Of a DNA stretch of 64,000 nt, positions 1 through 7,640 are shown one piece after another. This DNA comes from Psychrobacillus sp044762745. GTDB taxonomy: Bacteria > Bacillota > Bacilli > Bacillales_A > Planococcaceae. The notes beneath the pieces were generated by a model, which saw only the letters and a program-made list of their open reading frames with translations, did no database searches and was not told where the DNA came from. The stretch is from NCBI RefSeq assembly GCF_044762745.1, contig NZ_JBIWEX010000002.1, forward strand, positions 186,001 through 250,000. Reading direction: 5' to 3'. Positions within the stretch are counted from its first letter, which is position 1. Each line of letters begins with the position of its first letter. A program made the translations under genes and the position numbers.

Positions 1-829
1 AGATAAATATAAGAAGCTTAACTGCTTGGCTACCAGGTTGTTCTTTATATTTAGAGTAGTTTTTGATAAATAAAGCCAGAATAAATATAAGTAAGAAGCT
101 AAATATACCTAACTCTAACATCGTTCCAATAGTAATGAATGATGGAACTAATAGAGTAATTATATTTGCCACAAAAATGAATAATGGAAGGCAAAATAAT
201 TTTCGAAGGGTTGATCGACTGATGAACGTAACTTGAAACTTTTCCAAAAAAACTTTTAAAAACTGGATATAAAGAACAAGACATCCTACAAGCGTTACCC
301 CATTGACTATACGAGCTACTATATCTGCACGACTCGAAGCACCTGCGCTCCCATAAGCTAAGGCAATACATAATAAAAACTGGATTAATATAAACGCAGA
401 AAGTTCTTCCTTTTGTTTTCGGTATATATAGATGGCAACATATACAGTTAATACTAAATATAGAAGTGGAAAGAGTAAATGCGAGAAAAGCTGACTTGGC
501 ACGGATGCAAAAGAAACAGAGAAGTTCTTCTGTTCACCGTTTTCACCTAAAAAAGTCAAACTTTTTGCTGTTCTAACAATCTGTTGTTTCAAAATTTGAT
601 TGTTCTGTTCCGGTTTCTCACCATCTATCTTCTGTAAAACATCGCCAATTTCAATATCTTGGTTATACGCCCATCCGTTGTCATATATTTGATTTACTAT
701 CCAATTGCCGTTATCATTTTTAACACCAAAACCAATAAGTGGCGATTGCATCGTAATATAAGTTGCATAAATCATGAATATAAGGACTGTTCCTATAGGA
801 ATTAGTATTTTTTTATCTAAATGTCTCAT
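1..829 (-). CDS. ComP-like sensor histidine kinase, N-terminal part (cut by window edge)
   Basis: Reading leftwards from ATG at 829 the frame stays open for about 276 codons to the window edge, so only the N-terminal sensor half is present. It has one membrane helix, an extracytoplasmic PDZ-like stretch (around IEIGDVLQKIDGEKP) and then a series of hydrophobic helices. This order and the local sequence resemble the N-terminus of Bacillus ComP, the quorum-sensing kinase (YATYITMQSPLIG against YTTYISMNGIIIG). A TGA lies two codons upstream of the ATG, so no longer start is possible. It begins 30 bases after the tubby-like gene and is probably co-transcribed with it. The kinase core is outside the window, so the histidine kinase role is inferred from the sensor half. 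Confidence 0.7.
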   Translation of the reverse strand, partial: MRHLDKKILIPIGTVLIFMIYATYITMQSPLIGFGVKNDNGNWIVNQIYDNGWAYNQDIEIGDVLQKIDGEKPEQNNQILKQQIVRTAKSLTFLGENGEQKNFSVSFASVPSQLFSHLLFPLLYLVLTVYVAIYIYRKQKEELSAFILIQFLLCIALAYGSAGASSRADIVARIVNGVTLVGCLVLYIQFLKVFLEKFQVTFISRSTLRKLFCLPLFIFVANIITLLVPSFITIGTMLELGIFSFLLIFILALFIKNYSKYKEQPGSQAVKLLIFI

Positions 830-858
830 GTCTCAACCGTCTTTCTCCTATTGTATTG

Positions 859-1380
859 TTAACCTCCAATAAACAATACGCACTGGCTGATACCAATAAA
901 AAATGCGGCATGTTGAATTGGTGAATCTTCAGCTATTTCCAGCTGGATTAAAAATTCCCCTTCTACATCTGCTTTCCACCTTGCAATTTCTTTGTCTTTC
1001 CATATAAATCGTGACCAGCCTTCCATTTCTTTCTGTATGTTGATTTGCATGTTACCGCTTTTAATGATTAAATCTGGGATCAGTTCTTTCCATTTATCGT
1101 AAGACACCATATATTTTTCCTTATGCAAATAGTCGTAGGCTTCATAATAAACCCTGCCTTTTCTCGTAATCTTTTTGCATGAAAACACGAGTTGGTCTTC
1201 CAGATTGTATACGTCGTATTGTAAAAAATAACGATAATCCATTAGCTTGTCTACCATTTTTTTGATGGTATTAGAATAATGCCTTTGAAACTTAAAGGTA
1301 GCGATGCTTTCTTCATTATATGCATAAGTAATTGGTGTTGTTTCAAGGGAAATTGGTTGTGCATATGTAAATTTGTACAT
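859..1380 (-). CDS. tubby C-terminal-like domain protein
   Basis: A 173-residue soluble protein with a beta-rich pattern typical of the LURP/tubby C-terminal-like proteins of Bacillaceae (membrane-tethered barrel fold), ending in a short hydrophobic segment near residues 155-172 (AAFFIGISQCVLFIGG) that could anchor it. The start is taken at the MYKFTYAQP methionine because AAGGAG lies 8 bases before it; a longer frame to 1407 would put the ribosome site inside the gene. It is the first gene of a leftward pair with the ComP-like kinase. No biochemical role is established for this family in bacteria; the assignment rests on overall pattern and is moderate. Confidence 0.5.
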   Translation of the reverse strand: MYKFTYAQPISLETTPITYAYNEESIATFKFQRHYSNTIKKMVDKLMDYRYFLQYDVYNLEDQLVFSCKKITRKGRVYYEAYDYLHKEKYMVSYDKWKELIPDLIIKSGNMQINIQKEMEGWSRFIWKDKEIARWKADVEGEFLIQLEIAEDSPIQHAAFFIGISQCVLFIGG

Positions 1381-1440
1381 GTTCAGTTCTCCTTTTTCTT
1401 TAACCATAACACAAATAGAACCTCCTTTAGATAGTGAATT

Positions 1441-1652
1441 CTAAAGGAGGTTTTCCCTTTGATAATTTAATATGTCTTCCATAGATTTTTCAAATGGAAT
1501 AAGCGGTGACCATCCTGTTTGCAATAATAATGATGGTGTAGTGACATCTAATTTTTCTTTCCTATTTTCCAATGACTGTATATCGATGTCCACTTTGGAT
1601 AAAGTTTGTAGCACATCTATAATTTCCTGCTTACGAGGAAAAGTTAGTACCT
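1441..1652 (-). pseudogene. C-terminal relic of an NAD-dependent sugar epimerase/dehydratase (SDR family)
   Basis: An open minus-strand frame of about 70 codons runs to a TAG at 1441-1443. It contains LLLQTGWSPLIPF followed by EKSMEDILNYQREN, the characteristic C-terminus of GDP-mannose dehydratase/GDP-6-deoxy-mannose reductase type SDR enzymes (xTGWxPxIxFexSLxDiLdYwR). An in-frame stop lies directly upstream and there is no start codon, so the Rossmann domain and active site have been lost. Confidence 0.7.
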
Positions 1653-1667
1653 AATTAGAATATTTGT

Positions 1668-1710
1668 AGATGGTCTCGAAACACAAACGAGATCATCTTT
1701 TTATTTTTTG
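1668..1710 (+). terminator. rho-independent terminator, orphan
   Basis: An 11-bp stem (AGATGGTCTCG with CGAGATCATCT, one G-U pair) is followed by a T-rich run on the plus strand. No intact rightward gene precedes it, so it is probably left over from a lost gene. Confidence 0.65.
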
Positions 1711-1785
1711 CATATAGGAAGTCAGCCCTAATGACCAAACAGGAAATAAAAGACTTATTAATAGAAGGCGGCTTTTTAAACTAAT

Positions 1786-1839
1786 AAAAGAGGCTTTTTT
1801 TGAGTAGTTAATAATCCACTCGAAAGAAGCCTCTTTTTT
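1786..1839. terminator. bidirectional terminator
   Basis: AAAAGAGGCTT and AAGCCTCTTTT form a long stem with T runs on both strands. On the minus strand it ends the DMT transporter gene. Confidence 0.8.
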
Positions 1840-1865
1840 GCTATTCATGTTTTCGTCTGTTTAAC

Positions 1866-2762
1866 TCAACTATCTCTAGATTTTTTATATCGGCTCATTT
1901 GCTGCGTTAGAAACATGAATACGCCAAGCAAAACAAGCAATCCACCAACAATTTGCCAACCAACAAGACGCTCACCTAAAAAGATAGCCGCAAGTATAGT
2001 TGCTCCTACAGGCTCCCCTAAAATACTCATCGAGATCGTGGTGGCATTTACATAGTTTAACAACCAGTTATTAATCACATGAGAAATGGTTGGTACGATT
2101 GCAAGTAAAACAAAGATTCCCCATTCTTTCGCATCATATCCACCCATCTCTACATTTGTTATGAAGTTATAAACAATTAAAGCAATCGCTGCAAACCCAA
2201 AAACACAAAAACTATAAATCCAATGAGACACTTTTTTCACTGCATTTTGTCCGATTAACAAGTATCCAACAACGGCAATAACACTCAAAAAGGAAAGAAT
2301 ATCCCCAATTATAGCATTCCTACTTAAACCAAAATCACCCCAGCCGACCATTACAGCTCCTATAACAGCAATTCCCATCGTCGTCAAAGCTGCAGTTGTC
2401 GTTCTTTCTTTATACAAAAATACTCCGCCTATTAATGCAACTATTGGTTGCAATGCTAGGATAATTGTCGAACTTGCAACCGTTGTTAACTTCAATGAAC
2501 CAAACCAAAGCGCAAAATGAAGCGCTAAAAATAAACCAGCAAAAAATAATAAAAACCATTCTTTTTTTGCTATCTTTTGAAACTCTTCTCTTTTAAACCA
2601 AACAACTGGAACTAATAATAAGCTTGCCAAGATCATCCGATACATACTTAAAATAGTTGCAGGTGCAGTAGACCATTTCACAAAAATTGCGGCAAACGAT
2701 ATCGCAACTATGGAAATGATTAATGGTAATACAATAGACTTTGAAGCATTTCCTTCTTTCAC
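1866..2762 (-). CDS. EamA/DMT family transporter (RhaT-like)
   Basis: A 298-residue protein with ten predicted membrane helices arranged as two EamA repeats (about residues 12-145 and 155-290), the usual length and layout for drug/metabolite transporters. The second repeat carries the typical SxxxEPVxxxxxAxxxLGE stretch (ILGEPVGATILAAIFLGERL). The GTG start at 2762 is preceded by GGGG at suitable spacing. The substrate cannot be told from sequence; relatives export amino acids or metabolites. It is a single gene ended by the terminator at 1786-1839. Confidence 0.85.
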   Translation of the reverse strand: MKEGNASKSIVLPLIISIVAISFAAIFVKWSTAPATILSMYRMILASLLLVPVVWFKREEFQKIAKKEWFLLFFAGLFLALHFALWFGSLKLTTVASSTIILALQPIVALIGGVFLYKERTTTAALTTMGIAVIGAVMVGWGDFGLSRNAIIGDILSFLSVIAVVGYLLIGQNAVKKVSHWIYSFCVFGFAAIALIVYNFITNVEMGGYDAKEWGIFVLLAIVPTISHVINNWLLNYVNATTISMSILGEPVGATILAAIFLGERLVGWQIVGGLLVLLGVFMFLTQQMSRYKKSRDS

Positions 2763-2851
2763 TTCTTTACCCCGTTCTTTTAACTTTCGTTATTTATATA
2801 CTTTTTACACATTTAAATATACTGTATACGGGCAAGAATAGGAAACAGAAG

Positions 2852-4318
2852 TTACTTAATGTGATGCCGCTTCCATTTTTGATATCGATTCCAAACTCCT
2901 TTTCCTCCTGCAGATACAAGTAAAGTGGTCGATAATGTTATCCCTGTCAACGCAGTAACGAGCGTAACCCACTCAAAGAAGGAATAGTTGAACACTTTGG
3001 ACCAATTAATTTCTCCTTCCCAATCTTCTATTACTAAATTCATCCCATAAATCCCGGAGACGACCGTATATACAGTTAAAATATACAACAGCATATTATG
3101 ACGCTTAGCTGCTTGTTTTTCTTGCGCACGATATAAATCATCCACTGTTCGTTTTACTTCTGCAAAAAGCGGCTTTAAATAAAACACTTCACGCAACATA
3201 TTAGTAAACTCTTTTCCTTCCGTACGAACCGAAACTTCTTCAAAATAGTAACGCGAGTCAAATTTAGAAATAAGTTCGATTAACTCTTCCACATATTGTT
3301 TGTCTTTAGCCCAACTCACCTCACTATGTTCAAAAGACAATCGCAATAACATAATTTTATAATAAAAATGGAGCAACAAATTATAATAATGAATACTCAT
3401 AAACTTAGCTATATCTTTCTTTAATGTTTCTATGCCTTTTACCGAAATAGTAGTTTGTGTATGCATAGAAGTAATCGTATATGTATTCGGTGCCCATCTG
3501 TCGTGTACCCGCTTTTCTAAATAGCGTTTGATATATGCTGGATTAGTACTGGATATAAAGTCGTTCCCCTCAGAATCTTTTCCATCTAATTGTCCCATTC
3601 GAAATAATTGATCATTCGTGATAGCTTGACCCCCATTAGCTATTAAAAATGCAGATGAAAGCATGCGTTCATCTTCAAAAAAAGGTAAACTTCCATAATA
3701 CCCTTCCATCTTTTTATTTTCTATTATAAATGGTTTTAAAAAAGGACATAAGTAATCTACAATAAGCTCGCTCGTTGTAGTAAATGTTTTATCTAGATGA
3801 TGAATGTTTGTACCTTTTTCTTCTTCCAGTTTAGGCTCTAAAACACGAAAATGACTCATAAAGTCTAACACATTCGTTAAACTTTCCTGTTCTTTTGTCA
3901 TTTCTGTTCGAACCGTTATAAGCCCAATACCAAAAGGGCATAATATAATATCCACACTATTTATGTTAAAATCAAATTTATTTTCATTTCCTTCTAAAGT
4001 AAATGATTTCTTTATTTCTTTGGAATACCGCAGAAAACCTCTTTTGTTCACAGAATCTGGAAATAGCTTATCTTCAACAAACGGCAAAAAAAATTGATCT
4101 AATTCTTCATGGTTTATTTGAATGCCTTCCCCGTAATAAAGACCTTGAAGCTCATCATTGTCTAAATCGAAAAAACGAAAATGATGTTTTTTCAAATGTA
4201 CCATTAGTTCCGCCCGCTCCTTCTCACGAAATGAAAAGGGGAATAAATAATTCATGAAAGCATCCGTGATGTCTAAATGTTGAATATTTTTCATTTCCAC
4301 CGTATAGATGACCCCCAT
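2852..4318 (-). CDS. CorA-like two-helix membrane protein with YGMN motif
   Basis: A 488-residue protein whose first ~400 residues are soluble and carry no domain I can name. The C-terminus has two hydrophobic helices (about 408-428 and 452-474), and the first ends in SGIYGMN. That arrangement is the hallmark of CorA-type magnesium channels, where GMN at the end of helix 1 is the selectivity filter. The N-terminal region is longer than, and unlike, the CorA funnel domain, so this is a divergent relative and transport is inferred. No clear ribosome site supports ATG 4318; the in-frame GTG or ATG 18-24 bases inside are possible starts. It has its own terminator-bounded unit. Confidence 0.6.
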   Translation of the reverse strand: MGVIYTVEMKNIQHLDITDAFMNYLFPFSFREKERAELMVHLKKHHFRFFDLDNDELQGLYYGEGIQINHEELDQFFLPFVEDKLFPDSVNKRGFLRYSKEIKKSFTLEGNENKFDFNINSVDIILCPFGIGLITVRTEMTKEQESLTNVLDFMSHFRVLEPKLEEEKGTNIHHLDKTFTTTSELIVDYLCPFLKPFIIENKKMEGYYGSLPFFEDERMLSSAFLIANGGQAITNDQLFRMGQLDGKDSEGNDFISSTNPAYIKRYLEKRVHDRWAPNTYTITSMHTQTTISVKGIETLKKDIAKFMSIHYYNLLLHFYYKIMLLRLSFEHSEVSWAKDKQYVEELIELISKFDSRYYFEEVSVRTEGKEFTNMLREVFYLKPLFAEVKRTVDDLYRAQEKQAAKRHNMLLYILTVYTVVSGIYGMNLVIEDWEGEINWSKVFNYSFFEWVTLVTALTGITLSTTLLVSAGGKGVWNRYQKWKRHHIK

Positions 4319-4364
4319 ATACTTATAGTTAGTTCTCTATACCACTAAGACTCTGGCTATAAAC

Positions 4365-4411
4365 AAAAAGCAGCCCTACCTAATATTTACCATAGGTGGG
4401 ACTGCTTTTTT
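4365..4411. terminator. bidirectional terminator
   Basis: AAAAAGCAGCCCTACC pairs with GGTGGGACTGCTTTTT. It lies directly after the leftward 4415-4603 gene and ahead of the CorA-like gene. Confidence 0.8.
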
Positions 4412-4414
4412 AAA

Positions 4415-4603
4415 TTATTTAATATTATTTTGGTTGTTTTGGTTATTACGATTGCTATTGCGGTTATTTTGGTTGTTGTTTTTATTTTTTTCGTTACGTT
4501 GTGGATTATTTAAATTTTCAAAGTTGAAATCTTCTCCGAACTCTAAATCATTGTTTGGATTGTTTTGGTTTTTGTTGTTATTGCGGTTATTATTGTTTCC
4601 CAC
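4415..4603 (-). CDS. small asparagine-rich hydrophilic protein
   Basis: A 62-residue protein made almost entirely of N, Q, R and K with one acidic/aromatic island (LEFGEDFNFENLNN, residues 20-33). Although low in complexity it is probably real: GTG start at 4603 has a perfect AAGGAGGTG 7 bases upstream and a terminator follows the stop. I do not recognise the family; composition and neighbours (YndM, SASP-like gene) suggest a spore or sporulation product, which is inference. The reverse-strand frame over the same bases is a shadow. Confidence 0.65.
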   Translation of the reverse strand: MGNNNNRNNNKNQNNPNNDLEFGEDFNFENLNNPQRNEKNKNNNQNNRNSNRNNQNNQNNIK

Positions 4604-4650
4604 AGTTACTCACCTCCTTGACCATATTAGAATGGTCTATTGAGAGAAGA

Positions 4651-5127
4651 TTATTCTTTTTTAAGTAAAGTTTTTTTCTCTTCGCTTACTCCTCTTTTTC
4701 TTTCGTTTCCTACTTTATCTATATCCATTTCTTCCGCAAACTCAGTTTGTAAATCTGTGCGCTGATAATTTCCTGTTTTTTTTTGCAGTACAAAAATATG
4801 GCTATCCATATATTGATGCAAAAATAATTCGCCCATCATTATTGCTAAAGCAGATATAAATGAAGCAGTTGCTAATGCAATCGGTTTATCAAATATATTG
4901 GCACCTAACAGACATACTACGACCAGTGCAAGGAAAAAATCAACGATCGCCCCCAAGATATTTCCAATTTGCGGTAAAACAAACATGTCACCAATAACCC
5001 CTACAACAGTCAATACTCCGCTCGTGATAAGTATATCTGTGAAGTTTATACGATAAAAGAACCCTAAAATAATCCATAACACCACCGTTATCATGACAAA
5101 CTTCATTAATAAGGTTTTGATATGCAA
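4651..5127 (-). CDS. yndM: YndM family membrane protein (DUF2512)
   Basis: A 158-residue protein with four closely packed N-terminal helices (residues 5-115) and a charged C-terminal tail rich in E and K. The opening HIKTLLMKFVMITVVLWIILGFFY matches the Bacillus YndM/DUF2512 family in sequence and length. The family is common in spore formers but has no demonstrated function. It sits 20 bases downstream of the SASP-like gene in the same direction and may be co-transcribed with it. Confidence 0.8.
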   Translation of the reverse strand: MHIKTLLMKFVMITVVLWIILGFFYRINFTDILITSGVLTVVGVIGDMFVLPQIGNILGAIVDFFLALVVVCLLGANIFDKPIALATASFISALAIMMGELFLHQYMDSHIFVLQKKTGNYQRTDLQTEFAEEMDIDKVGNERKRGVSEEKKTLLKKE

Positions 5128-5146
5128 TTATTGCCCACTACTCCTC

Positions 5147-5323
5147 TCAGCGTTTCTTTTGGTCGAACACAGTACCGTTAACGCCTTTCATGCCTTCGCG
5201 TTTTAATTTTTCAGCAAACCACTCATTTAGTTCGTTATAAGTCATACCTGAATTGGCATTAAGCCTCTTCACTTCCTCAATGTCTGTCCCGACAACTGTT
5301 AACTTTGCATGCTTATTTTCCAT
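5147..5323 (-). CDS. small gamma-SASP-like protein
   Basis: A 58-residue hydrophilic protein with the pattern GTDIEEVKRLNANSG, which resembles the repeated (A)TETDVQxVKxxNAxS motif of gamma-type small acid-soluble spore proteins, present here once. Start is ATG 5323, with GGGGAG 8 bases before it; the frame could begin three codons earlier, but that start overlaps the ribosome site. A role as spore amino-acid reserve is inferred from the motif only. It is probably the first gene of a pair with yndM. Confidence 0.55.
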   Translation of the reverse strand: MENKHAKLTVVGTDIEEVKRLNANSGMTYNELNEWFAEKLKREGMKGVNGTVFDQKKR

Positions 5324-5339
5324 GAAGATCACTCCCCTT

Positions 5340-5535
5340 TCAATTGTTGATAGTATGTGAATAAGTCCATCCCATTTTGGTACAAACTAACCCTACTTCT
5401 ATAGCATCTCCACCATAAACATAATCATCCTGCACAATTTCACTTGTACCGATGATATACCTCCAGGTGGATCTGCCTCATTTATCATAATTTTTCTTGT
5501 AGTTTCCCCCAGCGAGTTATACTTAACCTGTATTT
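5340..5535 (-). pseudogene. frameshifted gene relic, family unknown
   Basis: On the minus strand one frame reads FEIQVKYNSLGETTRKIM...EADPPG and then stops. Another frame continues STWRYIIGTSEIVQDDYVYG...VGLVCTKMGWTYSHTINN to a TGA at 5340-5342. The two look like one protein split by a frameshift near the PPG position, with no start codon left. I do not recognise the family. Confidence 0.4.
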
Positions 5536-5541
5536 CAAAAA

Positions 5542-5580
5542 TAAAAAAGTGAGAGAAAAATTTATTCCTCTCACTTTTAC
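5542..5580. terminator. terminator of the HTH-AtpD-like gene
   Basis: AAAAGTGAGAG and CTCTCACTTTT form a stem with T runs on both strands, directly after the stop at 5584. Confidence 0.8.
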
Positions 5581-5583
5581 TTA

Positions 5584-6624
5584 TTATTCTAGACTTCCTT
5601 TGTATTTTAGCTCTTCAACAGACAAATGATCCATTTTTCCGTCTAAAATAGATTCTACATCCATAAGTGTTTGAGACATAGAAACTGCTCTTCCCTCTTG
5701 GCCAGTGAATGGTTCTGCCACAAAGAATGGTTGTGTAAAATAGGCTTCTAAACGCTCTCCTCTTTTGTATGTTCCCAATTCTGTCTCTGGAATTTTATTA
5801 ATCCCATGAACAGTAACAATAGAGCGTAATTCGCGATAGCGGCGAAGAAGCTTCTGCGCACGTTGTCTTACGTTGAAATGACGTTCATCTAAATCTACAC
5901 CTTCAATAATAGAGGATGTTGAATAGATTGGGTGGATAGCTGGATAAAGATGACGTGTTGCAAGATCTGTATCCAATTGCCAAACAGTTTCCAAAGGACC
6001 ATAAGGCATATCTTCATCAACCACTTCGCCAGAAAGGTCTAATAATATTGTCGTGATGTTATGAATACTTTCTGTTACTAATTTTTCTTGTAAATCTAAA
6101 AGCTCTCCAGATACTATATAACTCTTATCCGTAATAAAAATAATATTCCCTTGTAACTCTGCTAATTTCGAAAATGTTTCATCAATGGAGACCGTAACAA
6201 AGTCTGCTAACTCTGTTGTACCATCTAACTCACTATGCTCTGTAGTTGGCAATAAAAAAACAGTTGTATAATCACTTTCTTTAAAGCGATGCATCAGCTC
6301 AGCAAGAATGACAAGTTGCCCCATTCCTGGTCGAGCAACTAAGCCAGTAGTACCCCCTTTTACTAATGGTGCAAAGAAATCCAACGTTTTAATTTGCGTT
6401 TCAATCATATTCAATTTCTCCCCTCGTATGATTAATTCATCCACTGTACAGTTTGCAAGCGTCGCCAACCCAACAAGCGTCTTTACTTCTGCTTTTCCCA
6501 AATCAATCTTCCCTGTACATAAATTTGAGACCGTAGCAGGTCGAATCCCAATCGATTTTGCAGCAGTCGTAAGATTGGGTACTTTTCTTCTTAATAAGGC
6601 CACATTCAAACGAATTTCATCCAT
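5584..6624 (-). CDS. HTH regulator fused to a degenerate F1-ATPase beta-subunit-like domain
   Basis: A 346-residue protein. Residues 1-65 form an XRE-type helix-turn-helix (TTAAKSIGIRPATVSNLCTGK). Residues ~75-345 align along their length with the ATP synthase beta subunit: FFAPLVKGGTTGL for the DLLAPYxKGGKxGL segment, HLYPAIHPIYSTSS for IYPAVDPLxSTSR, and TQPFFVAEPFTGQEGR plus ILDGKMDHL for the C-terminal domain. The Walker A lysine is gone (ARPGMGQ in place of GGAGVGKT), Walker B has no catalytic site around LLDLSGE, and DELSEED is absent, so ATP hydrolysis is unlikely. Start ATG 6624 follows AAGGAGGGG. It probably binds the repeat array just upstream and represses or activates itself. Regulatory role is inference; the fusion is seen directly. 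Confidence 0.85.
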   Translation of the reverse strand: MDEIRLNVALLRRKVPNLTTAAKSIGIRPATVSNLCTGKIDLGKAEVKTLVGLATLANCTVDELIIRGEKLNMIETQIKTLDFFAPLVKGGTTGLVARPGMGQLVILAELMHRFKESDYTTVFLLPTTEHSELDGTTELADFVTVSIDETFSKLAELQGNIIFITDKSYIVSGELLDLQEKLVTESIHNITTILLDLSGEVVDEDMPYGPLETVWQLDTDLATRHLYPAIHPIYSTSSIIEGVDLDERHFNVRQRAQKLLRRYRELRSIVTVHGINKIPETELGTYKRGERLEAYFTQPFFVAEPFTGQEGRAVSMSQTLMDVESILDGKMDHLSVEELKYKGSLE

Positions 6625-6639
6625 TATTTCCCCTCCTTG

Positions 6640-6729
6640 TTACTTTTAATAGTAATTTATTTTACTTTTAAAAGCAACAACTTTTTTCTTTTGAGAGTAA
6701 TTTATTTTACTTTGAAAATTACTTTTACT
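6640..6729. promoter_or_regulatory. operator array of TTACT/AGTAA half-sites upstream of the HTH-AtpD gene
   Basis: TTACT occurs at 6640, 6662, 6707, 6719 and 6725, and AGTAA at 6651 and 6696. Adjacent half-sites in each block are exactly 11 bp apart with 6-bp spacers, and the 18-mer AGTAATTTATTTTACTTT is repeated at 6651 and 6696. The one-turn phasing suggests cooperative binding, most simply by the HTH protein encoded 16 bases away. Confidence 0.65.
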
Positions 6730-7090
6730 ATTTCCTAGAAGGAAAATGCGATGCCAGAAAGCCTTCAAAATATCTTGAGCTTCTGGAAAGTACTAATCAG
6801 ATTTGTATATGCGGCTCTGCGGCTATTATTTCCCCTGTTATGGGGAAATTTCTATCGTGGCTTTCTGTATAGTGGTTCCGGGTAACATAGTGGATGCCTG
6901 CTAGCAGCTTTTTCAGTTCTTTTATCTTCATGCACTTACATATTCCTACATATAATAATTTGCCGATTAATTTCTTGTCAGGTATTATTTTTTTCTATCT
7001 AAAAATCCCGCCAGCTTTCGATAAAGTAGTGGGATATGAAATATGGATATTCGCCAGATACAGATTTCACACAGTTGCTCACTTTCGTGC
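6730..7090. other. non-coding stretch
   Basis: About 360 bases without a supportable gene. It holds short inverted copies of AGAAAGCC/GGCTTTCT (around 6751 and 6860) and no promoter or RNA structure that I can defend. Confidence 0.4.
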
Positions 7091-7275
7091 TAGATTGTCC
7101 ATCTATTTGAGAAGATTGTCCAGGTCTTATATAAGATTGTCCATCTTTGTGGAGTGATTGTCCAAGTTCTATAAGATTGTCCAACTTTCTTGCTAGATTG
7201 TCCATCTACGCGAGGAGATTGTCCAGGTTTTACATAAGGTTGTCCAACTTTGTGGAGCGATCGTCCAAGTTCTAA
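7091..7275. repeat. nine-unit degenerate tandem repeat, AGATTGTCCA core
   Basis: Units beginning AGATTGTCCA (variants AGGTTGTCCA, GATCGTCCA) recur nine times at ~20-24 bp. The tails cycle through a higher-order order (ATCT.., GGT..TATA, ATCTTTGTGGAG, AAGTTCTATA, then again). Spacers are as conserved as the core, so this is not CRISPR. The period keeps a 7-residue frame on the minus strand, but no start or ribosome site exists. Confidence 0.75.
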
Positions 7276-7308
7276 ACACTCCTTTTCATTTCATTAAAAT
7301 TGCCTCCC

Positions 7309-7488
7309 TTAAAAGGTTTTTCTATACAGCAAGTAGACTTGATGCCCTTCAGAAGTAAGCTCTTGTGTAATGGTTTCCGTAATCGTCGTTTTACCAGCAC
7401 CACTTAATCCATCAATACCGATAATGTATGGTCGTTCAAGCTTTGGTAATTGTTCAATCGCTTCTATTACTTTTTGAGTGACCGTCAT
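7309..7488 (-). pseudogene. truncated uridine kinase-like P-loop protein
   Basis: A 59-codon frame starting at ATG 7488 encodes the N-terminus of a uridine-kinase-type NTPase: YIIGIDGLSGAGKTTITETI carries an intact Walker A, followed by LTSEGHQVYLL, where the family continues into the acidic DDF motif. Here it runs into YRKTF and a TAA at 7309. Normal members are about 200 residues, so two thirds of the protein is missing. The 3' end lies against the tandem repeat region. Confidence 0.7.
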
Positions 7489-7595
7489 AAGTTACTGTCC
7501 ATCCCTTTCTTTTATTAACTTGTAATGCTATCTATTCACTTCCCCACAATTCTTTTATCTAATTCGTTACTAGTTGTTTATTTCCTCCAATAACA

Positions 7596-7633
7596 AAAAA
7601 GGCAACTCGAATATTCTCGAGTCACCTCTATTA
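7596..7633 (-). terminator. terminator of the nucleoside transporter gene
   Basis: AGGTGACTCGAG and CTCGAGTTGCCT-like arms form a stem followed by TTTTTTG on the minus strand, right after the stop at 7641. Confidence 0.75.
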
Positions 7634-7640
7634 CGTTTTA

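Noticed and set aside
1472..1654. 60-codon plus-strand frame
   Set aside because: It is the reverse of the epimerase C-terminal relic, which has clear family motifs on the minus strand.
1728..1784. 17-codon plus-strand frame TKQEIKDLLIEGGFLN
   Set aside because: Too short, poor ribosome site spacing, and no family; could be another relic.
7091..7275. CRISPR-like array
   Set aside because: Unit length ~21 bp, spacers as conserved as the repeats, and no cas genes.
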